The notes under the pieces are model-generated. The model was not told where the DNA came from, did not search any database, and saw only the letters and a list, made by a program, of their open reading frames with translations. The translations under genes and the position numbers were made by a program. A DNA stretch of 19,267 bases from SZAS-79 sp038211455 (GTDB lineage: Bacteria > Pseudomonadota > Gammaproteobacteria > Burkholderiales > SG8-39), in the NCBI GenBank assembly GCA_038211455.1, contig JBBQVP010000073.1, forward strand, positions 1 through 19,267. Reading direction: 5' to 3'. Shown one piece after another: positions 1 through 7,380 of the stretch. Numbering within the stretch: position 1 is the stretch's first letter; every line of letters starts with the position of its first letter.

Positions 1-908
1 ACAAGTTCGCCGTGACGCTATCCGACAAGACCCACCAGGGCCAGGGCGTGGCCCGCTACGTGGAACTGGTGGACAAGAAGAGCCAGGGCCGCATCAAGAT
101 CAAACCTTTCTACAACGGCGCGCTGGGCAACGATGTGCAGGTCACGTCGGCCCTGCAGGGTGGCACGATCGAGTTCACCGTGCCCCAGACCAGCACACTG
201 ACCGGCATGGTCAAGGAATTCGAGGTTCTGGATTTCCCCTTCTTGTTCGGCAGCGAGCAGCAGGCCGAGAAGCTGTTGGACGGCGCCACCGGCCAGAAGC
301 TCCTGGACAAGCTGCCCGCCAAAGGACTGATCGGCCTGGCCTACTGGGAAAACGGCTTCTTCAACGCTACCAACAGCAAGCGCCCGATCCAGAAATGGGA
401 AGACTTCCAGGGCCTGAAGTTCCGCGCCGTGCAGGCCAAGATTTCGCAGGAAACCGTCAAGGCCCTGGGCGCCAACCCGGTTCCGCTGGCTGTGCCCGAA
501 CTCTACACGGCATTGGAAACCCGCACGGTCGATGGCCAGGGCACGCCGTCGGCGGTGATTGCCGCGCTCAAGCTCAACGAGGTGCAGAAGTACCTGTCGC
601 TGACCAAACACACGTACGGGGCTTTCATCCCGCTGGTGTCCAAGAAGTTCTGGGACAGCCTGCCGCCCGCGGACCAGGCCATCCTGCGCGAAGCCGCCGT
701 GGAAACCCGCGCTTTCCAACGCGGCGTAGCCCGCGACCAAGCCAAGTCGGCCGAGACCACCATGGCCGGCAAAGGTTTGCTGATCAACGACATCACGCCC
801 GCCGAGCGCCAACGTATGCGCGTTAAGGTCAAGCCGGTGTGGGACATGTTTGCCAAAGATGTAGGCGCCGATCTGGTGGTCGAAGTCACCGGGCAAATCG
901 CCAAGTAA
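1..908 (+). CDS. TRAP transporter solute-binding protein, DctP family (5' end missing)
   Basis: This is the periplasmic substrate-binding subunit of a tripartite ATP-independent periplasmic transporter, which captures an organic acid and delivers it to a QM-type membrane permease. The reading frame is already open at the left edge (codon AAG at position 3), so the signal peptide and N-terminus lie outside; the GTG at 12 is internal. About 300 residues are visible, nearly the whole mature protein. Family signs are the early segment KTHQGQGVARYVELVDKKS, the block GLKFRAVQAKISQETVKALG with the Arg that usually contacts the substrate carboxylate, and PVPLAVPELYTALETRTVDG just after it. No dctQ/dctM permease genes follow. 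Fumarylacetoacetase starts about 40 nt downstream on the same strand, so the permease must be upstream or elsewhere. The substrate cannot be read from sequence; an aromatic or dicarboxylic acid fits the neighbours, but that is inference. Confidence 0.93.
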   Translation, partial: KFAVTLSDKTHQGQGVARYVELVDKKSQGRIKIKPFYNGALGNDVQVTSALQGGTIEFTVPQTSTLTGMVKEFEVLDFPFLFGSEQQAEKLLDGATGQKLLDKLPAKGLIGLAYWENGFFNATNSKRPIQKWEDFQGLKFRAVQAKISQETVKALGANPVPLAVPELYTALETRTVDGQGTPSAVIAALKLNEVQKYLSLTKHTYGAFIPLVSKKFWDSLPPADQAILREAAVETRAFQRGVARDQAKSAETTMAGKGLLINDITPAERQRMRVKVKPVWDMFAKDVGADLVVEVTGQIAK

Positions 909-950
909 CGACGACGACAAGCAGCGCACGTCAACAGGATCCCTCCAGTG

Positions 951-2222
951 ATGCCATTGAACGAGACCCACAGCCCCCAGCTCACCAGCTGGGTGGCATC
1001 CGCCAATACGTCCCAGACCGACTTCCCGATCCAGAACCTGCCTTTCGGGCGTTATCGGCGCGCGGGTAGCGGCGAGGCCTTCCGCATCGGTGTCGCCATC
1101 GGGGACCAGATTCTCGATCTCAAATCCACGGGCCTGATCGACACCGATGACATGAACGCGCTGATGGCGGCGAGCCCGCAGGAGCGTCGGGCCTTGCGCG
1201 CTGCCATCTCGGCTGGGCTGGCCGAAGGCAGCGCGACGCAGACCGAGTGGCAAGCCACCCTGATGGCGGCCTCGGCCGCCGAGATGGCCGTTCCGTGCCG
1301 CATCGGCGACTACACCGATTTCTACGTCGGCATCCATCACGCCACCACGGTGGGCAAGCTGTTCCGCCCCGACAACCCGCTGCTGCCGAACTACAAGTGG
1401 GTGCCGATCGGCTACCACGGGCGCGGCTCGTCGATCGGGGTCAGCGGGCAACAGTTCCGACGCCCGATGGGCCAGCTCAACGGCGGTGCCGGCAGTCCGG
1501 TGCTGGGCCCCACGCAGCGGCTCGACTACGAACTCGAACTCGGCTTCTTTACCGCTGCGGGCAACGCGCTTGGCGAGCCGATCGCCATCGGTGAGGCCGA
1601 GCGACACCTGTTCGGCGTCACGCTGTTCAACGACTGGTCGGCGCGCGACGTGCAGTCGTGGGAGTACCAGCCGCTCGGGCCCTTCCTGTCGAAGAACTTC
1701 GCCTCGACGGTGTCGCCGTGGATCGTGACGCTCGAAGCTCTTGCGCCGTACCGTGCATCCTTCGAGCGCCCGGCTGGCGACCCGCAGCCGCTGCCTTACC
1801 TCGACAGCGTCGCCAACCGCGCCAGTGGCATGCTGGACATCGTGCTCGAGGTATGGCTGCAGACGGCGAAGATGCGTGCCGCGGGGCAGGCCGCGGTGCG
1901 GCTCACACGCGGCAGCGTCAGAGAGGCCGCCTACTGGACTCCCGCGCAGCTGATCACACATCACACGGTCAACGGCTGCAATCTGCAGCCGGGCGACTTG
2001 CTCGGCTCGGGAACCTTGTCGGGGCCATTGCCAGACCAGGCCGGCTCGCTGCTCGAACTCACCGTCAGTGGCAAGAGGCCGATCGCCTTGCCCAACGGCG
2101 AGGAGTACACCTGGCTGCAGGACGGCGACACGCTCACGATGCGCGGTTGGTGCGAACGCGACGGTGCGGCGCGCATAGGCTTTGGCGAAGTCAGCGGAAC
2201 TGTGTTGGCGAGTCCGGGCTGA
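951..2222 (+). CDS. fahA: Fumarylacetoacetase (fumarylacetoacetate hydrolase)
   Basis: This enzyme hydrolyses 4-fumarylacetoacetate to fumarate and acetoacetate, the last step of tyrosine/homogentisate catabolism, in the cytoplasm. The 423-residue length fits true fumarylacetoacetase (N-terminal SH3-like domain plus C-terminal FAH barrel) rather than the shorter FAH-family isomerases. By alignment with mouse FAH I can place the metal and catalytic residues: D123 in DYTDFY, the catalytic His H130 in HHATTVG, E194 and E196 in YELELGFF, D228 in NDWSARD and K248 in PFLSKNF. All are present. The start is either ATG 951 or the GTG immediately before it at 948. The AGGA at 936-939 is 8 nt from the GTG and 11 nt from the ATG, so the GTG is a real alternative that adds one residue. 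maiA follows after 10 nt, indicating co-transcription. Homogentisate dioxygenase (hmgA) is not in the window. Confidence 0.97.
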   Translation: MPLNETHSPQLTSWVASANTSQTDFPIQNLPFGRYRRAGSGEAFRIGVAIGDQILDLKSTGLIDTDDMNALMAASPQERRALRAAISAGLAEGSATQTEWQATLMAASAAEMAVPCRIGDYTDFYVGIHHATTVGKLFRPDNPLLPNYKWVPIGYHGRGSSIGVSGQQFRRPMGQLNGGAGSPVLGPTQRLDYELELGFFTAAGNALGEPIAIGEAERHLFGVTLFNDWSARDVQSWEYQPLGPFLSKNFASTVSPWIVTLEALAPYRASFERPAGDPQPLPYLDSVANRASGMLDIVLEVWLQTAKMRAAGQAAVRLTRGSVREAAYWTPAQLITHHTVNGCNLQPGDLLGSGTLSGPLPDQAGSLLELTVSGKRPIALPNGEEYTWLQDGDTLTMRGWCERDGAARIGFGEVSGTVLASPG

Positions 2223-2232
2223 AGGCGCTCAC

Positions 2233-2880
2233 ATGCTCAAACTCCACACCTATTTTCGTAGTTCGGCATCGTACAGAGTACGCATCGCGCTGCACCTTAA
2301 GAACCTGCCCTTTGAATCGGTGCCTGTGCATCTGCTCAAAGACGGTGGCGCTCAACATTCGCCAGCATTCGAACGCATCAACCCGGCAAAGTTGGTGCCC
2401 GTGCTGGTAGACGAAGGCGCTGTGCTTACTCAGTCGCTGGCCATCATGGAATACCTCGACGATATCCATCCCGAGCCAGCCCTTCTGCCGCGCGATGCAC
2501 TCGGCCGGGCTCGGGTGCGCTCACTTGCGCAAAGCATTGCCTGCGAGATCCACCCTCTCAACAACTTGCGCGTTCTGCAGTATCTGGAGTGCGACTTAAA
2601 GGTAGATGAAGCCACAAAGACAGACTGGTATCGCCACTGGGTAAGTCTTGGCTTCACCGCCTTGGAAGCCATGCTTGCCGGTAACCCCGCAACAGGTCGC
2701 TTCTGTCACGGGGACAAGCCGGGACTTGCCGATTGCTGCTTGATTCCGCAAATTGCCAATGCACGTCGCTTTGGCACGCCAATGGAAGCATATCCAACAC
2801 TGTTGCGAATTGAATCAGCATGCCTTGCGCTGGATTCGTTTCTCAAAGCTTCGCCGCAACAGCCACCGGATAGTGTTTAG
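2233..2880 (+). CDS. maiA: Maleylacetoacetate isomerase (zeta-class glutathione S-transferase)
   Basis: It isomerises 4-maleylacetoacetate to fumarylacetoacetate using glutathione, feeding the preceding fumarylacetoacetase. The product is 215 residues, normal for the family. The N-terminal thioredoxin-like domain has the zeta-GST active-site segment FRSSASYRVRIAL (residues 8-20). The usual SSC is SSA here, as in many bacterial members. NPAKLVPVLVDEG and LTQSLAIMEYLDD form the glutathione-binding half, and the helical C-terminal domain contains ACEIHPLNNLRVLQYL. ATG 2233 is chosen because GAAGG at 2221-2225, overlapping the fahA stop, is a well-placed ribosome-binding site and the protein then begins with the typical MLKLHTYFRSS. 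Base composition is visibly less GC-rich than fahA, which is odd for two genes of one operon and suggests separate histories. A maleylpyruvate isomerase role (gentisate pathway) is the main alternative, made less likely by the fahA neighbour. Confidence 0.95.
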   Translation: MLKLHTYFRSSASYRVRIALHLKNLPFESVPVHLLKDGGAQHSPAFERINPAKLVPVLVDEGAVLTQSLAIMEYLDDIHPEPALLPRDALGRARVRSLAQSIACEIHPLNNLRVLQYLECDLKVDEATKTDWYRHWVSLGFTALEAMLAGNPATGRFCHGDKPGLADCCLIPQIANARRFGTPMEAYPTLLRIESACLALDSFLKASPQQPPDSV

Positions 2881-2925
2881 CCATTGAACTCGTTGATCGT
2901 TGGTTCATTTACACAGGAGAGCATC

Positions 2926-3327
2926 GTGAACTTCCAAATTGATCTCAAGTCCCGTAATGCGCAACTGGCCTTGCTCGCTCGCGCTTTCATTGCTTGTTTG
3001 TTCTTTGTCGCGGGCATTCGAAAACTACTTGCGTGGACCGGAACCATCGCCTACTTCAGCAAGGTCGGGGTTCCAGTGCCCGATATCGCGATCTTCGCCG
3101 TCGTTGCTGTCGAGTTGATCGGTTCCATACTGTTCGTGATCGGATGGAAGCCAAAGCTGGTTGGCTCGATCTTGGCAATCTTCACGCTTCTTACTGCCTT
3201 CTTCGGTCATCCATTCTGGTCCGTGGATGCTGCGCAATTCGGCAATCAACTCAATCATTTCCTCAAGAATGTTGCAATATTTGGAGGCATCATGTTGGCC
3301 GTGCTGGCTGCGCCCAAAAGCACCTAA
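2926..3327 (+). CDS. DoxX family membrane protein
   Basis: This is a small integral membrane protein of 133 residues with about four hydrophobic helices: roughly LALLARAFIACLFFVAGIRK, then DIAIFAVVAVELIGSILFVI, LVGSILAIFTLLTAFFG, and a last one ending IFGGIMLAVLAA. The pattern FxAGxxKL in helix 1, a glycine-rich helix 2 and the loop GHPFW are typical of DoxX/DoxD-like proteins. Family members are tied to redox or thiosulfate metabolism, but the role of this one is unknown. The GTG at 2926 is taken as start because AGGAGA at 2915-2920 lies 5 nt before it; the longer TTG start at 2884 has no such site and adds a non-membrane tail. The gene is GC-poor relative to the rest of the window. Its stop codon lies inside a short inverted repeat (3324-3353) that has integron-like end motifs. 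Confidence 0.88.
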   Translation: MNFQIDLKSRNAQLALLARAFIACLFFVAGIRKLLAWTGTIAYFSKVGVPVPDIAIFAVVAVELIGSILFVIGWKPKLVGSILAIFTLLTAFFGHPFWSVDAAQFGNQLNHFLKNVAIFGGIMLAVLAAPKST

Positions 3328-3356
3328 CGCAGCGTCGCGTTCTCCTGCGTTAGTGC
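3320..3356. repeat. Short inverted repeat over the doxX stop codon, R-box-like ends
   Basis: CTAACGCAG at 3324-3332 is the exact reverse complement of CTGCGTTAG at 3345-3353, with a 12-nt loop. The flanking GCAC and TGC extend the pairing with one bulged base. The doxX stop TAA (3325-3327) is inside the left arm. The ends ACCTAAC and GTTAG resemble the outer R boxes of integron attC sites, and stop codons often lie in the left R box of gene cassettes. The whole element is only about 37 nt and lacks recognisable inner L boxes, so it could be a deletion remnant of an attC or simply a hairpin protecting the mRNA end. There is no T-run, so it is not an obvious intrinsic terminator. Confidence 0.5.
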
Positions 3357-3391
3357 AAATCAGACAGCTGAACTTAAGAAGTGAGGCTCAA

Positions 3392-3604
3392 ATGCGATAT
3401 GCCATCGTGATTGAAAAGGCCGAAGGCAACTTCTCGGCGTACGTACCGGACCTGCCCGGGTGTGTGGCCACGGGCGCGACTGTAGAGGAAACTGAGGCGC
3501 AAGTTCGCGAAGCCATTGAATTCCACCTCGATGGCATGCGCGCAGACGGAATCGCAATTCCGCAGCCCGCGAGCCGCCTTGACTACGTTGATATTGCGGC
3601 ATAA
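3392..3604 (+). CDS. HicB family antitoxin-like protein (no hicA partner seen)
   Basis: The 70-residue product has the HicB N-terminal fold of type II toxin-antitoxin systems: MRYAIVIEKAEGNFSAYVPD, then LPGCVATGATVEETEAQVREAI and EFHLDGMRADG. The motif YAIVIE-x-PDLPGCVATG and the helix after it are characteristic. In hicAB systems this protein binds the HicA mRNA interferase and represses its own operon, often with an added C-terminal DNA-binding domain. None is present here, as in many short HicB-like orphans. GAGG at 3383-3386, 5 nt before the ATG, supports the start. No hicA fits in the 64 nt upstream, and I see none in the 148 nt downstream. The gene is therefore an orphan, possibly carried on a cassette. 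It may instead be a degraded or regulatory HicB-like protein of other function. Confidence 0.85.
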   Translation: MRYAIVIEKAEGNFSAYVPDLPGCVATGATVEETEAQVREAIEFHLDGMRADGIAIPQPASRLDYVDIAA

Positions 3605-3752
3605 CTCGACAACGAACCCGACGCGCGGCAAACGCAGGGAGGAGCATAGGCAAGTGCGCGCGCGCCGATGGTTTTCATGTCATGCGGCAGATGATTCCGC
3701 GAGGCACGGGCGAGGCTTCCAAGGTGGAATGTAGGCCTACTGGGGAGACATT
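3605..3752. other. Intergenic region between the HicB-like gene and the MDR gene
   Basis: I see no convincing gene in these 148 nt. The bases straddling the HicB-like stop codon read GCATAAC, matching the left end of the attC-like site further on, but no partner arm follows. A 24-codon frame from ATG 3681 ends in the TGA that overlaps the TTG start of the next gene; it resembles nothing I recognise and lacks support. GGGGAG at 3742-3747 is the ribosome-binding site of the MDR gene. Confidence 0.5.
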
Positions 3753-4733
3753 TTGAAAGCATGGGTTATTCGTGAACCTGGGGGACCGGAAAAGCTTCGG
3801 TTGGAGGACATACCTGTTCCGGCACCTCGTCGCGGGTACGCTCTGATACGAGTCCGAGCATTCGGATTGAATCGGTCGGAGTGGTTTACGCGAAGGGGCG
3901 ACTCGCCCACGGTGAAGTTCCCGCGTGTCCTTGGCATCGAATGTGTCGGCGAAATCGTGGACCCGGGCGGTCTTGGCGCGGAGCCCGGAACGACAGTCGC
4001 CGCAATCATGGGCGGTATGGGCCGCCAATTCGATGGATCCTATGCCGAGTACACGCTGGTGCCACACGGATGCGTGTTCTCGTTGCACACCAAGTTGCTA
4101 TGGGAGAAGCTTGCGGCATTGCCGGAGATGCTTCAGACCACCCACGGCTCGTTGTACACGGCGCTGGAAATAGACCGCGCCAAATCCCTGCTGGTTCGCG
4201 GAGGCACCTCGTCGATCGGAATGGCTGCGCTTGCTTTGGCCAAGAAAGCCGGTCTCCGGGTCGGGACGACAACCCGCGACCCCCAAAAGGTCGCCGAGCT
4301 CATGGCCGCTGGCGCCGACGAGGTCTGGATTGATCAGGGAGAACTCGCGGAGCAGATCACGTCCGGGACGGGCAAGCCGTACGACAGGGTTCTTGAACTT
4401 GTCGGTGCGACGACCCTATTGGACTCGCTGCGTTGCGTCGGGCGAGGCGGAATCGTTTGCATGACGGGGATGCTTGGTGGATCGTGGGTGCTTGATCACT
4501 TCCATCCGATGGGCGACGTTCCAACGGCGGTCAAGCTCACGTCCTATAGCGGCGAGGCCGCCGATATGACACCGGAACAACTGCAAGACTACGTCGATCT
4601 CGTGGAGGCTGACAAGCTCGCAGTCAAGACCGGCCCCGTATTCAAGTTCGAGGAGCTGATCCAGGCGCATACATTGATGGACGAGAACCGAGCAGGTGGA
4701 AAGATAGTTGTCCGCGGATCTGATGGCACGTGA
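3753..4733 (+). CDS. Zinc-free MDR oxidoreductase, quinone oxidoreductase-like
   Basis: This is a 326-residue NAD(P)H-dependent oxidoreductase of the medium-chain dehydrogenase/reductase superfamily, closest to quinone oxidoreductase (QOR)/enoyl reductase types. The N-terminal GroES-like half starts MKAWVIREPGGPEKL with FGLNRSEWFTRRGDSP and FPRVLGIECVGEIVDPG. It has no catalytic or structural zinc ligands (no GHE and no four-Cys lobe). The Rossmann half has LVRGGTSSIGMAALALAKKAG, where the usual AxxGGVG pattern is GGTSSIG, followed by VGTTTRDPQKVAELMAAGADEV and VLELVGATTLLDSL. The start is TTG 3753, because MKAWVI is the canonical family beginning and GGGGAG at 3742-3747 lies 5 nt before it. 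The gene stands alone on the plus strand. An attC-like element begins 20 nt after its stop, so it may be an integron gene cassette. The true substrate is unknown. Confidence 0.9.
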   Translation: MKAWVIREPGGPEKLRLEDIPVPAPRRGYALIRVRAFGLNRSEWFTRRGDSPTVKFPRVLGIECVGEIVDPGGLGAEPGTTVAAIMGGMGRQFDGSYAEYTLVPHGCVFSLHTKLLWEKLAALPEMLQTTHGSLYTALEIDRAKSLLVRGGTSSIGMAALALAKKAGLRVGTTTRDPQKVAELMAAGADEVWIDQGELAEQITSGTGKPYDRVLELVGATTLLDSLRCVGRGGIVCMTGMLGGSWVLDHFHPMGDVPTAVKLTSYSGEAADMTPEQLQDYVDLVEADKLAVKTGPVFKFEELIQAHTLMDENRAGGKIVVRGSDGT

Positions 4734-4753
4734 AGGCAAGAGGCTGAGCAGCC

Positions 4754-4823
4754 GCATAACCACACATTCCAGCGGACGCTCACCCGCTACGCGGCTGCGC
4801 GCCGCTGAATCCGAGCGTTCTAC
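4754..4823 (+). other. attC-like: attC-like integron recombination site (59-base-element architecture)
   Basis: Four attC boxes can be placed in order. The left R box is GCATAAC (4754-4760, one mismatch to RYYYAAC). After 9 nt comes an L box CAGCGG-A-CGC (4770-4779). Its partner GCG-CCGCTG (4799-4807) pairs perfectly except for one extra A, the unpaired base expected in attC L boxes. After another 9 nt comes GTTCTAC (4817-4823), which keeps the essential GTT but matches GTTRRRY at only 5 of 7 positions. Box spacing and the AAT..GAGC-GTT segment match classical aadA-type attC sites. The total of 70 bp is within the normal range. No integrase gene or attI is present. The right R box is imperfect, so the site may be decayed. 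Confidence 0.6.
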
Positions 4824-4908
4824 CAGTTCATATAATGTCAGCAAGTTCCCCTAAGACCCTCTGCAGGAGAAAGGCATAAGAGAAAAATGTCAGGAAGTCC
4901 CTACCAGA
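4824..4908. other. Convergent intergenic spacer
   Basis: This spacer lies between the attC-like site and the end of the acyl-CoA ligase gene. TATAAT at 4831-4836 is a perfect -10 hexamer but has no -35 partner at the right distance and no plus-strand gene to serve. An imperfect direct repeat is visible: AATGTCAGCAAGTTCCCC near 4834 and AATGTCAGGAAGTCCCTA near 4887. No gene is seen. Confidence 0.4.
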
Positions 4909-6519
4909 CTAGTCCCGCTTCCCGCCGTACCGCTCTCGCAATTTCACCTTCCAAAACTTCCCCGTCGAAGTCCGCGGGATCGCGTCGATGAACTCGTAGG
5001 CGTCGGGCAGCTGCCATTTCGCGAACCGCTTCGCCAGCAGCGCGTTCAATTCCTCCACCCCCACCGTGACCCCCGGCTTCGCAACCACGCAGGCCAGCGG
5101 CCGCTCGCCCCACTTCTCATGCGGCACCGCGATCACGGCGGCTTCGGCCACGCCCTCGTGCGCCATGATCGCGTTCTCGAGGTCGACCGAGCTGATCCAC
5201 TCGCCACCGGACTTGATCAGGTCCTTGGTGCGGTCGGTGATCATCAGGTAGCCGTGCGCATCCATCTTGGCGACATCCCCGGTCCGCAGCCAGCCGTCGT
5301 CGGAGAACTTGCCCGGGTCGGGCGCGACGTTGTGGTAACTGCCGGTGATGAACGGCCCGCGCACCTGCACTTCGCCGACGGTCTTGCCATCCCAGGGCGC
5401 GACGCCCTCGTCGCCGACGAGGCGCAGGTCGACCAGCGGGACGACGATGCCCGCCGTCGCCGCAAGCCGGATCTGCTCGTCCTCCGAGGCGCCCTCGAGT
5501 TCGGGCTTCAGGTAGCTCAGCGTCGCGAGCGGCGAGGTCTCGGTCATGCCCCAGCCCTGGGCGATCTTCACGCCGCATTTCGCGAACGCGCGGATCAGCG
5601 ACTCCGGCACGGCGGCGCCACCGACGAGGCTGCGCATCCCCGAAGGAAGGCTCCACTTTCCCGGGTTGGCCTCCATCGCCTGGATGAGGGACAGCCAGAT
5701 CGTCGGCACGCCGAGCGCCATGGTGGGCGGTTCCGCCGCCATCAGGTCGAGCAGGTCGCCCGGGTGCAGGTGCGGGCCGGGAAACACCAGCTTGCAGCCG
5801 AGCATCACCGCGGCGTAGGGCACGCCCCAGCAGTTGGCGTGGAACATCGGCGTGACCGGCAGCAGCACATCGCGCCCGGTCAGGCACCAGAAATCCGGCA
5901 GCGAGGCCGCCAGCGTGTGCAGCACGGTGGAGCGGTGCGAATACACCACGCCCTTGGAGCGCCCCGTGGTGCCGCTGGTGTAGCACATGGCGATCGGGTC
6001 ATTCTCGTCGTGCGGCACGTAGACAAAGCCTTCCGGCGCGCCCGCGAGCAGCGCCTCGTAGTCGGTGAACTCCGGCGCGACCGGCACGCCCGAGTACGGG
6101 AACACGATCACGCGCTCGAACGCATGCTTGTCCGCGAACTGCCGATAAAGAGGAAGCAGGATGTCATCAATCACGAGGAACCGGTCGCCGGCGTCGGCCG
6201 CGATCCAGCCGATCTCCTCGGGCGACAGGCGCAGGTTCAGCGTGTGCATGACCCCGCCCGCGGCCGGGATGCCGAAATAGCATTCGAGGTGGGCGTGGTG
6301 GTTCCAGCTGAGCGTCGCGACGCGGTCGCCCTTCTTCAGGCCGGCAGCCTTGAGCGCGGCGGCGAGCTGTCGCGTGCGCGCGTAGAACTGCGCGTAGCTG
6401 TGCGTGCGCAGCGACTTGTCCGGCAGGCGCGAGACGATCTGCGATTCCGGAAACAGAGTTCCCGCGCGCTCGAGAAGATGGTTGAGCGACAACGGGACCT
6501 GCATCATCGTGCTCTGCAT
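4909..6519 (-). CDS. Acyl-CoA ligase, AMP-forming (medium/long-chain fatty acid type)
   Basis: This 536-residue enzyme of the adenylate-forming superfamily activates a carboxylic acid to its CoA thioester with ATP. Motifs in order are the phosphate-binding loop YTSGTTGRSKG (residues 180-190), PMFHANCWGVPY in the acyl pocket region, the adenine/Mg motif GWGMTETSP (322-330), GWLRTGD (409-415), the hinge DRTKDLIKSGGEWIS (429-443) and the C-terminal catalytic Lys K521 in RTSTGKFWK. The overall pattern is like the AlkK/FadD-related ligases with short N-termini. The start is well supported: GGGGAGG lies 7 nt upstream of ATG 6519. It is the last gene of a tight minus-strand operon, 26 nt after the hydratase/isomerase gene, and is likely the entry enzyme for the pathway. 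No clear intrinsic terminator follows; a weak 4-bp hairpin and a run of five T lie just after the stop. The acid used cannot be fixed from sequence. Confidence 0.95.
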   Translation of the reverse strand: MQSTMMQVPLSLNHLLERAGTLFPESQIVSRLPDKSLRTHSYAQFYARTRQLAAALKAAGLKKGDRVATLSWNHHAHLECYFGIPAAGGVMHTLNLRLSPEEIGWIAADAGDRFLVIDDILLPLYRQFADKHAFERVIVFPYSGVPVAPEFTDYEALLAGAPEGFVYVPHDENDPIAMCYTSGTTGRSKGVVYSHRSTVLHTLAASLPDFWCLTGRDVLLPVTPMFHANCWGVPYAAVMLGCKLVFPGPHLHPGDLLDLMAAEPPTMALGVPTIWLSLIQAMEANPGKWSLPSGMRSLVGGAAVPESLIRAFAKCGVKIAQGWGMTETSPLATLSYLKPELEGASEDEQIRLAATAGIVVPLVDLRLVGDEGVAPWDGKTVGEVQVRGPFITGSYHNVAPDPGKFSDDGWLRTGDVAKMDAHGYLMITDRTKDLIKSGGEWISSVDLENAIMAHEGVAEAAVIAVPHEKWGERPLACVVAKPGVTVGVEELNALLAKRFAKWQLPDAYEFIDAIPRTSTGKFWKVKLRERYGGKRD

Positions 6520-6545
6520 CGCGCGACCTCCCCGATCAAGCGTTT

Positions 6546-7370
6546 CTACTTTTGCAGCGCTGGCAAGTCGGCAAATTCCGCCGCCGCGCCGCCCTTGGCC
6601 GCCGCGACTGCGCGGCGGATGTCCTCGACGCTGAAGATCCCGGGCTGCAGCGCATTGAGGTACGCGAAGCTCTCGGCCACCGAGTGGTCGCGCGTGTACG
6701 AGATCATCTGCTTGGTCGCGGCCACGGCCACCGGCGCCTTGCTCGCGATCCTGCGCGCGACCGCGAGCGCACCCTCGACCAGCCCCTCGTGCGACTCGAA
6801 CACGCCGTTCGCGAACCCCAGCCGCTCGGCGCGCTCGGCACCGAGCTTGTCCCCGGTGTAACCGAGCTCCCTGACCACGGCCTCGGGCAGCTGTTTGGGC
6901 ATGCGGTTGAAGGTGCCCACATCGGCCATCATGCCGATGTTGATCTCCTGGATCACGAAGTACGCGTCCTTGGTCATGTAGCGCAGGCAGCAGGCGGTGG
7001 CGAGGTCCACCGCGCCGCCGATGCAGCCGCCCTGGATCGCCGCGATCACCGGGAAGCGCGCGTTCGCAAGCGCGCTGAACGTGCCCTGCAGTTCGACCAG
7101 CTTGGCGTGGAAGCGCTGGCGCGAGGCCACCGAGCCCGTGTCGAGCGTCTCGGCGCCCTGGAACACCGACAGGTCCATGCCCGCGGAGAAGTGCTTGCCG
7201 GTGGAGCAGATCACTGCGGCGCGCACGTCGCCGCGCGCATCGAGCTCGCGCGCGATCGCCGGCAGCTCACGCCAGAACGCGAGCGTCATTGCGTTCATGC
7301 GCTCGGGCCGCGAAAGCGTGATCCGCGCCACATGGTTTTCGACCGAGACGTCAAAGCATTCGTAAGCCAT
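6546..7370 (-). CDS. Crotonase family protein, delta3,5-delta2,4-dienoyl-CoA isomerase-like
   Basis: The 274-residue crotonase-fold enzyme acts on acyl-CoA thioesters. Its oxyanion-hole segments are CSTGKHFSAGMDLSVF (about residues 55-70) and AIQGGCIGGAVDLATAC (111-127). Aligned to mammalian ECH1, all three catalytic acids are present: D122 (GAVDL), E142 (IQEINIG) and D150 (MMADVGTF). The C-terminal segment SYTRDHSVAESFAYLNALQ also matches ECH1. This argues for dienoyl-CoA isomerase activity rather than a simple enoyl-CoA hydratase, though bacterial members are usually annotated as hydratases. The start is set at ATG 7370 because TGAGGAAA lies just upstream, at the stop of the dehydrogenase gene, and the protein then begins MAYECFDVSV. 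The gap to the upstream gene is only 10 nt, indicating translational coupling. Confidence 0.93.
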   Translation of the reverse strand: MAYECFDVSVENHVARITLSRPERMNAMTLAFWRELPAIARELDARGDVRAAVICSTGKHFSAGMDLSVFQGAETLDTGSVASRQRFHAKLVELQGTFSALANARFPVIAAIQGGCIGGAVDLATACCLRYMTKDAYFVIQEINIGMMADVGTFNRMPKQLPEAVVRELGYTGDKLGAERAERLGFANGVFESHEGLVEGALAVARRIASKAPVAVAATKQMISYTRDHSVAESFAYLNALQPGIFSVEDIRRAVAAAKGGAAAEFADLPALQK

Positions 7371-7380
7371 TGCGATTTCC

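Noticed and set aside
18..1964. Minus-strand open frame (648 codons) opposite the TRAP protein and fahA
   Set aside because: It crosses two clearly coding plus-strand genes and the gap between them; its composition is that of a shadow frame.
3681..3755. 24-codon frame before the MDR gene
   Set aside because: It has no ribosome-binding site and no similarity that I recognise, and is too short to support.
4831..4836. Perfect TATAAT as a promoter
   Set aside because: There is no -35 at 16-18 nt and no plus-strand gene downstream; the next gene is convergent.
5119..6861. Plus-strand open frame (580 codons) opposite the acyl-CoA ligase
   Set aside because: It spans two real minus-strand genes, has low-complexity Arg/His/Gly composition and no family resemblance.
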